64,000 nucleotides of DNA, taken from the NCBI GenBank assembly GCA_025359885.1, contig JANYDG010000095.1:43539-107538 (forward strand), read 5' to 3'. This stretch comes from Acidobacteriota bacterium (GTDB taxonomy: Bacteria; Acidobacteriota; Terriglobia; Terriglobales; Acidobacteriaceae). The position numbers and the translations under genes were made by a program. Under the pieces are notes generated by a model that had not been told where the DNA came from, made no database searches, and saw nothing but the letters and a program-made list of their open reading frames with translations. This document shows positions 59,056 through 64,000 of the stretch, one piece after another (the first letter of the stretch is position 1; every line of letters starts with the position of its first letter).

Positions 59056-59404
59056 CAGAGAACAAAACAAAAGCAGTCGACGGGAGGGCGCAGCGCAGGC
59101 CCTTCCGTTTTTCTGTTGAGCGCCGAAAAGCTGCATTTGGCAAACCCGAGCCTCAGTGCGGAACAAAAGCCGCGAGTGCTCCGTACAGCTATCTATGGGC
59201 AGCGTAGGTACAATAAGCTGGTTCGAGGCTGGGGTGGCGATGCCGTCGCGGCATTCAACCTGGCCGTCGCAACTGACGGTGAAAGCCGCGCCGGAAAAGC
59301 ACTCCAGGTCTGTTGCCCGGGAGCAGGCACCGCAGATGCTCACCTCGACAGGGGCTTCCACGCCGCGCATACCGGCCGCGGTGGTTTCAGGGGCAGGGAG
59401 AACG
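59056..59404. other. Intergenic region between glgC and the sigma-factor operon
   Basis: It contains the glgC terminator at its start and otherwise no supported gene. An in-frame extension of the sigma factor back to 59156 is possible but encodes a Ser/Gly/Ala-rich stretch unlike sigma factors. No clear promoter is seen. Confidence 0.45.
59082..59112 (+). terminator. Rho-independent terminator of glgC
   Basis: GGGAGGGC (59082-59089) pairs with GCCCTTCC (59099-59106), one G-T, and is followed by GTTTTT. Confidence 0.8.
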
Positions 59405-60031
59405 ATGGCGACTGGACTGACGGGCGATGGAGCTGCGCAAACAGAACCCGACTGGTCTGAAGTCGTGCGCCGATGCCTCTCCGGCGAAACCCATGCCTGG
59501 ACCGAGCTGGTCAAAACGCATCATCGCCGCATCTATTCCCTTTGCTATCGTTTTACTGGCTCTCCGAATGACGCGGAAGATCTGACCCAGGATGTATTTC
59601 TCAAGGTTTTTGGAAACCTGACCAGCTATGACGTTGCGCGAGGCAGCTTTCAGGTATGGATTACCACCCTGACGCGGAACCTGCTGGTCGATCACTTTCG
59701 CCGAACGCGGAATCTGCGTGCGACCGGTTCGCTCGACGAGGGTTGGGATGAGACGGGCGAGCTGCGCCCCATCGACCGGCTTGAAGCCAAAGGGCCCTCG
59801 CAGCATGACATGGCCACCCGCCGCGAACTGGAAAAGATGGTGCAGGGAGCGCTGGCGCTGGTCTCGCCAGAGCTGCGCGAAGCGGTGATTCTGCGCGACC
59901 TGCAAGATATGGATTACAAAGAGATTGCCCTGGTTTTGAGCATCCCGGAGGGGACGGTCAAATCGCGCATCAGCCGGGGCCGCGCGGAACTTGCACGGCT
60001 GCTGGAACGTAATAAACGGGAGGTGATGTAA
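59405..60031 (+). CDS. ECF-type RNA polymerase sigma factor
   Basis: A 208-residue sigma factor. Region 2 includes FTGSPNDAEDLTQDVFLKVFGNL and FQVWITTLTRNLLVDHFRRTRN. Region 4 includes LSPELREAVILRDLQDMDYKEIALVLSIPEGTVKSRISRGRAEL. There is no region 1 or 3. It directs RNA polymerase to promoters of an envelope-linked regulon. GGGAG lies six bases before ATG 59405. The anti-sigma-like gene begins two bases after its stop, so they are co-expressed. Confidence 0.92.
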   Translation: MATGLTGDGAAQTEPDWSEVVRRCLSGETHAWTELVKTHHRRIYSLCYRFTGSPNDAEDLTQDVFLKVFGNLTSYDVARGSFQVWITTLTRNLLVDHFRRTRNLRATGSLDEGWDETGELRPIDRLEAKGPSQHDMATRRELEKMVQGALALVSPELREAVILRDLQDMDYKEIALVLSIPEGTVKSRISRGRAELARLLERNKREVM

Positions 60032-60033
60032 CC

Positions 60034-61041
60034 ATGGCAGAGCGAATGACAAATCGACCGGGGGACCGAGCAGGTGGCCGCTTGCGTGAGGGTGTCAATC
60101 TTCCCAATTCCCCGGAGTGCGGCTTGTGGGAGACACAACTCGTTGATGCACTGGACGGGATCCTGGCGGCGGAGGATGAGGCAGTCTTCAACAGCCATAA
60201 GGTCACCTGCGCGGCCTGCGCACAGTTGTATGAGCAGGCGCGGCGCGGGCGCGAGTGGCTGGAATTCCTGGCACCTGAGCCGGAGATTCCAGCCAACCTG
60301 CTGGAGCGAATCCTGGCTGAGACCGGTCATGGCAAGTTGGCCGCTGGTTCCTCGGGCGTGGGCAAGCTCGCAGTCGCGGGCGGCGATGTGCTGCAAATGC
60401 CGCCGGTATGGCAGCAGCCGGGATTCGCGGCGCGCATGCGGCGCTTTGCCGAGCCGCGTCTCATGATGACTGCGGCCATGGCCTTCTTTTCAATTGCACT
60501 CACGCTGAGCATGACCGGGGTACACATCAGCGGAATCAAGACCGCCGATCTGCGGCCCACTTCAGTACGGTCAATGCTTGAAAAGCGCATCATGACCGCT
60601 TCCACCCCGATCATTCGCTACTACGATCATCTTCGATTTGTGTATGAAGTCGAGTCGCGGATGCGCGAGTTGCGGCGGTCAACGGAATCTGAACAGCCAG
60701 GTCAGCCCGGCGACCAGCCCCGGAGTCAGCCGAACACAAATGGCGGCGAAGGGGAAACGCATAAAAAGGACGGTGGTGGGTCCAAGCTGAACCCTAGCGA
60801 GGCTCCACAGCAGACTGTGAACCCACCGACCGAGCCGTGGAGGTCGGACATGCTGGAAGCTGCGCTGCAAAGCCAGCCACGACCACGCCCTTTAAACCAG
60901 GGCAACACGAACCAAAGCAAGACGAGCAGACAAAACAAGGGATTTCCTACACTGACCGGGGCATCTGGCTCATTCGAGACGGGTTTTCTTGAAACCAGCG
61001 TGTTGGCAATGCCGGAACGGAGTACCTCATGCATTGCGTAA
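60034..61041 (+). CDS. Zinc-binding anti-sigma-factor-like membrane protein
   Basis: A 335-residue protein. The HxxxCxxC anti-sigma zinc motif is His55-Cys59-Cys62 (SHKVTCAAC). A single membrane helix lies at about 142-163 (LMMTAAMAFFSIALTLSMTG). The outer part of ~170 residues is Gln/Pro/Asn-rich and probably disordered. It would hold the ECF sigma factor at the membrane until a signal arrives. It is positioned right after the sigma gene, and overlaps the next gene by 13 bases. Confidence 0.85.
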   Translation: MAERMTNRPGDRAGGRLREGVNLPNSPECGLWETQLVDALDGILAAEDEAVFNSHKVTCAACAQLYEQARRGREWLEFLAPEPEIPANLLERILAETGHGKLAAGSSGVGKLAVAGGDVLQMPPVWQQPGFAARMRRFAEPRLMMTAAMAFFSIALTLSMTGVHISGIKTADLRPTSVRSMLEKRIMTASTPIIRYYDHLRFVYEVESRMRELRRSTESEQPGQPGDQPRSQPNTNGGEGETHKKDGGGSKLNPSEAPQQTVNPPTEPWRSDMLEAALQSQPRPRPLNQGNTNQSKTSRQNKGFPTLTGASGSFETGFLETSVLAMPERSTSCIA

Positions 61042-61952
61042 ATCATCCAGAAACAAATGTTCAATCCTTTTGCCAGAGTTGCGGCAAACCAATGTGCGGC
61101 AATTGCGTGCGCACGACCAGCCAGGGTCAGATCCTCTGCGAAGTGTGCCTTGCTGCCGCCGCTTCAAAGGCTGCCGCCGCCGGCGCAGACCCCAGCCAGG
61201 CCTACTGGCAGGGGGTGGCCCAGGGCTACCCGGTACCTCCGCGTGGCGCCCCAAATCCGTCTGCGGCCGCGGTTCTGGGCCTGATTCCAGGCGTCGGTGC
61301 CATGTACAACGGGCAGCTCTTCAAAGGGCTCATCCATGTGGTCATCTTTGCCGTGCTGGTTTCGATGGCCGAAAACTATGGGGTCTTTGGCATCTTCATT
61401 GGTGCGTGGGTACTTTACCAGTCGTTCGAGGCCTTTCATACGGCCAAGGCGCGCCGCGACGGCACACCAGTTCCCGATCCCTTTGGGCTGAATGAAGTGG
61501 GCAACTGGCTGAACCTGGGAAACCTTGGCCGCAATCCAAACGATACTGCGGGAATGCCGCAGCCCTCTCAACCGCAGCCGCCTCCGTCAGGCGCCATGGG
61601 CACTGAACCGCCTGCCTACTCTGCGCCTTACACCAGTAGTTGGACCGGTAATTACCCGCCTCCACCTCCACAGCCACCCTACTCCGAGCCCTACGCGGGC
61701 GGATATCCGCCGGAGGGATTTCAGGCAGAGCCGTTTCCTCCGGGATACATTCCGCCCATTCCACCGATCGGTGGGCGTCGCCGTGAGCCGGTCTGGGCAG
61801 TCGTCCTGATCGGGCTGGGCATCATCTTTCTGCTGCAGAGCTTGGGCTTTGTCGGCCATCTCTTTCACTTTGCCTGGCCTGTGCTGCTGATTGGGCTGGG
61901 CGTCTGGTTAATCATCCGTCGTGTGGGTTACACCCAGGGAGGTTCCAAATGA
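61029..61952 (+). CDS. B-box-type zinc-finger membrane protein with TM2-like and LiaF-like helices
   Basis: A 307-residue protein. The first 40 residues hold eight potential metal ligands (Cys3, His6, Cys15, Cys18, Cys23, Cys26, Cys37, Cys40), as in B-box zinc fingers. A TM2-like pair of helices follows (AAVLGLIPGVGAMYNGQLFKG, then IHVVIFAVLVSMA). A Pro/Gly-rich linker of ~90 residues leads to two further helices with the LiaI/LiaF-like motif FAWPVLLIGLGVWLIIRR. It may sense or bind in the envelope. Overlaps its neighbours on both sides. Confidence 0.8.
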   Translation: MHCVNHPETNVQSFCQSCGKPMCGNCVRTTSQGQILCEVCLAAAASKAAAAGADPSQAYWQGVAQGYPVPPRGAPNPSAAAVLGLIPGVGAMYNGQLFKGLIHVVIFAVLVSMAENYGVFGIFIGAWVLYQSFEAFHTAKARRDGTPVPDPFGLNEVGNWLNLGNLGRNPNDTAGMPQPSQPQPPPSGAMGTEPPAYSAPYTSSWTGNYPPPPPQPPYSEPYAGGYPPEGFQAEPFPPGYIPPIPPIGGRRREPVWAVVLIGLGIIFLLQSLGFVGHLFHFAWPVLLIGLGVWLIIRRVGYTQGGSK

Positions 61953-62329
61953 GCCGTTACATGATTGTTTGCCGCCTGCGCTGGCCGGCAATGCTTTTGC
62001 TGACCGGGGTGATTGCCCTTCTCGATCAAGCCAACATCCTTAGCTGGGGACGCGCGTGGCCCCTGTATTTGATTCTCTGGGGCATCCTCGCTCTCGCTGA
62101 ACGCGCACTGCTCGCTTCCGAGCCCCCCATGGCTGCCTACCCTTACGGCACTGGCTACCCGACCGCCGGTTACCCTCAGGGATATCCCCAGCCAGCTGCT
62201 CCCTATGCAGGACAGGCAACCCCTGCCCCCGCCACTTCGGTCCAGGGTACGACTGCCGTAGCCTCCACCGGGATTGTTCCCACCAACAGCACTCTGGGTC
62301 TGCAAACCCACGATGAAGAGGGACGCTAA
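61949..62329 (+). CDS. Small LiaI/LiaF-like membrane protein
   Basis: A 126-residue protein with two helices (WPAMLLLTGVIALLDQANIL; RAWPLYLILWGILALAERALL) that share the WPxxLIxxGI pattern with the proteins encoded on either side, followed by a Tyr/Gly/Pro-rich tail. Start overlaps the previous stop (ATGA), and the stop shares a base with the next ATG (TAATG). It is part of the sigma-factor operon. Confidence 0.78.
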   Translation: MSRYMIVCRLRWPAMLLLTGVIALLDQANILSWGRAWPLYLILWGILALAERALLASEPPMAAYPYGTGYPTAGYPQGYPQPAAPYAGQATPAPATSVQGTTAVASTGIVPTNSTLGLQTHDEEGR

Positions 62330-64000
62330 TGTCTACGACACCTCCATCTTCAGGCATGCCCCCGGGCCAACCCCCTGGCCAACCTGGCCAACCCGGCCGT
62401 CCAGCCGGACCTCCGCCAGGATATCCACCGCCTTATGGAACGCCCTACGGCGGCAATGCCCGCGACTACTGGCGCTTTCAAAAGGATCAAAACCGCGCAG
62501 CCTGGCGTGCCCAGCGCGCGGCTTGGAAAGTGCAGCGTGATGTGTTGCGCGCCCAGAACCGGGCCAACCGCGTGCCCTCCATCGCTGGTCCAATCATCCT
62601 GCTCACCGTCGGCATCGTCTCTCTGCTGCTGGTGACAGGTAAACTGAACGCCGATGCTTTCTGGACGCTGATTGAAAGATGGTGGCCCCTGTTGCTGATC
62701 GGCCTGGGTCTGATTGCGCTGGCCGAATGGGCGATTGATCTGCGCCGCGAAAATCCACCGGTCCGACGGTTTGGCGGCTATGTCTGGCTGATCGTCCTCT
62801 TGATTGTCCTTGGAACCGGCGGGGCGGGCTGGCATCGCTGGTGGAATCCTCTGCGAGCGCAGTTCGGCGACTCGGGTGACGATTTCTTCAACTCTCTCGG
62901 CCAGCCGCAGCATGACCTGGACCAGGCTGTGCTCAACATGCCGATTCCAGCCAATGCCATTGTCGAAATCCAGAATCCCCGCGGCGATGTGAGCATCCTC
63001 GCAGGCGACGACGCGGATATCGCAGTCCGTGCGCATCAGGTGGCCTTTGCCAACAACGACACAGAGGCAAAGAAGATCTTTGATGCGCAGCAGGCACACG
63101 TAACAGTCAGCGGCAATGCCGTGCTGGTCAGGGTAGACGGCAACTCCAGCGGACGAACCAATCTCTCCATCGCGCTGCCGCGCTCGGCCAGCGTCAACGT
63201 CAATACCGGCCACGGCGGCGTCACCGTCGCGGGGCTCAACGGCGATGTCGATGCGGCTGTGCAACATGGCGATCTTGAGACGACCGGGATTCATGGGCAC
63301 GTCCACGCTCGCCTCTCCAATCACGGTGACTTTTCCGCCCACGACATCCAGGGCGACGTGACCGTCGAAGGCGATGGCGGCGACCTCACCATCTCTGACA
63401 TTCACGGCAAGGTCACCCTGCAAGGTGACTACACCGGCGACACCCATGTGGAACGCGCAGACCAGACTGTCCACTTCCACTCTTCACGAACCGATCTGGA
63501 GTTTGCACGGCTCCCCGGCGATATGTCTCTCAACGGGGATTCACTGCATGCCACGCAAGTGGTCGGGCCGGTCCGTGTGGTCTGCTCGCGCTCCAAAGAC
63601 ATCGAGATGAGCCAGATCTTTGGCGACACGCACATTGAAGATCATGATGGGCGCGTCGAACTGGACATGGCAGGCTCGTTCCCGGTGTATGTGAAGAATA
63701 ACAAGGGCGATGTCGAGGTTTCGCTGCCTTCCGGAGCGGGAATGACCGTCGATGCCCGCACCCACAACGGCGACGCAGTGTCGGACTTTCCGCTGGAGAT
63801 TTCAGGGGACGAAGACAAAGTGATGACCGGTACGATTGGCAAAGGTGGGCCCAAACTGACCATCTCAACTGAGCATGCCGACCTGCGGCTGCGCAAGGGT
63901 GGGGATGCTCCAGCGCTGCCTGCCCCTCCTGCCGCTCCCCTGCCGCCTGCCAAAGCACCAAAGCTGGGCAAGGATGCAGCCGCTCCCAAACAGCCCGCTG
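62329..64000 (+). CDS. DUF4097-type membrane-anchored beta-strand-repeat protein (3' partial)
   Basis: At least 557 residues; the reading frame is open to the window end. A Pro/Gly-rich N-terminus and basic Arg/Trp segment (residues 1-80) precede three helices (about 84-104, 118-135 with WWPLLLIGLGLIALAEW, and 150-167). The rest is a long series of short beta strands with turns G-D/H-G (VEIQNPRGDVSILAGDD; INTGHGGVTVAGLNGDVDAAVQHGDLETTG-like repeats), the DUF4097 adhesin-like beta-solenoid. It ends in a Pro/Ala/Lys-rich tail at the window edge. It is the last visible gene of the sigma-factor operon. Confidence 0.85.
   Translation, partial: MSTTPPSSGMPPGQPPGQPGQPGRPAGPPPGYPPPYGTPYGGNARDYWRFQKDQNRAAWRAQRAAWKVQRDVLRAQNRANRVPSIAGPIILLTVGIVSLLLVTGKLNADAFWTLIERWWPLLLIGLGLIALAEWAIDLRRENPPVRRFGGYVWLIVLLIVLGTGGAGWHRWWNPLRAQFGDSGDDFFNSLGQPQHDLDQAVLNMPIPANAIVEIQNPRGDVSILAGDDADIAVRAHQVAFANNDTEAKKIFDAQQAHVTVSGNAVLVRVDGNSSGRTNLSIALPRSASVNVNTGHGGVTVAGLNGDVDAAVQHGDLETTGIHGHVHARLSNHGDFSAHDIQGDVTVEGDGGDLTISDIHGKVTLQGDYTGDTHVERADQTVHFHSSRTDLEFARLPGDMSLNGDSLHATQVVGPVRVVCSRSKDIEMSQIFGDTHIEDHDGRVELDMAGSFPVYVKNNKGDVEVSLPSGAGMTVDARTHNGDAVSDFPLEISGDEDKVMTGTIGKGGPKLTISTEHADLRLRKGGDAPALPAPPAAPLPPAKAPKLGKDAAAPKQPA

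Overview
The window looks like chromosomal DNA of an acidobacterium, most likely subdivision 1 (Terriglobia/Acidobacteriaceae). I infer this from the high GC content, the secreted GH29 and GH27 glycosidases, the split glycine decarboxylase (gcvPA/gcvPB), REP-like palindromes with a core close to GGGCTAAAGCCC, many lipoproteins and Pro/Ala-rich extensions on housekeeping proteins, and several small membrane proteins of the kind common in this phylum. No rRNA, CRISPR array, phage or classical insertion sequence is visible. One tRNA, Arg(CCG), is present.

Layout. 1-1.4 kb: a frameshifted PIN-domain toxin fragment, a receiver-like protein, a small membrane protein and an orphan Phd/YefM antitoxin behind palindromic sites. 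1.35-10.1 kb (minus): a copper/silver efflux locus cusA-cusB-cusC led by a small Cys-pair protein, then a DUF971 protein and two tandem TauE/SafE permeases. 10.2-18.3 kb: secreted FKBP isomerase, orphan oligopeptide-type ABC ATPase, Tat-exported amidase, alpha-L-fucosidase and gyrB. 18.3-20 kb: a 58-residue secreted peptide with a palindrome-rich leader, then a seven-helix membrane protein. 20-25.5 kb: rplU-rpmA, an Fsr-like MFS pump, rpmB, msrB, a CDP-alcohol phosphatidyltransferase, greA, ruvX (probable CTG start) and an outer-membrane barrel. 25.8-38.3 kb (plus): mltG, a LolA/LolB-like lipoprotein, trpD, trpS, scpA, an intrusion of two truncated genes plus a P1B-type ATPase, scpB, a pseudouridine synthase with a ~515-residue disordered tail, and msrA.

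38.3-45.8 kb: a membrane/HTH/membrane cluster with palindromic promoter sites, a second seven-helix protein, a structured ~170-nt intergenic element, alpha-galactosidase, a pentapeptide-repeat protein, a serine hydrolase, tRNA-Arg and a DUF2911 protein. 45.8-52.3 kb (minus): the glycine cleavage locus gcvT, gcvH, gcvPA, gcvPB, interrupted by a RAYT/REP insertion between gcvPA and gcvPB and by a HigA remnant between gcvT and gcvH. 52.4-57.4 kb: small membrane proteins, a deletion-damaged TMEM175-type channel gene, an acyltransferase, the catalytic part of methylmalonyl-CoA mutase and a YcxB-like protein. 57.8-64 kb (plus): glgC, then an overlapping five-gene run: ECF sigma factor, zinc-binding anti-sigma-like protein, zinc-finger/membrane protein, small membrane protein and a DUF4097 beta-strand protein that continues past the window end.

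Main points of interest: (1) the RAYT/REP element whose ORF reads through its own REP palindromes and shares its stop with the gcvPB start; (2) the sigma/anti-sigma/DUF4097 envelope module; (3) the secreted peptide next to a seven-helix protein that has a second relative in the window; (4) the scpA-scpB break with a double-truncation junction; (5) four separate toxin-antitoxin remnants. Functions are inferred from sequence motifs recognised by eye; no database search was run.
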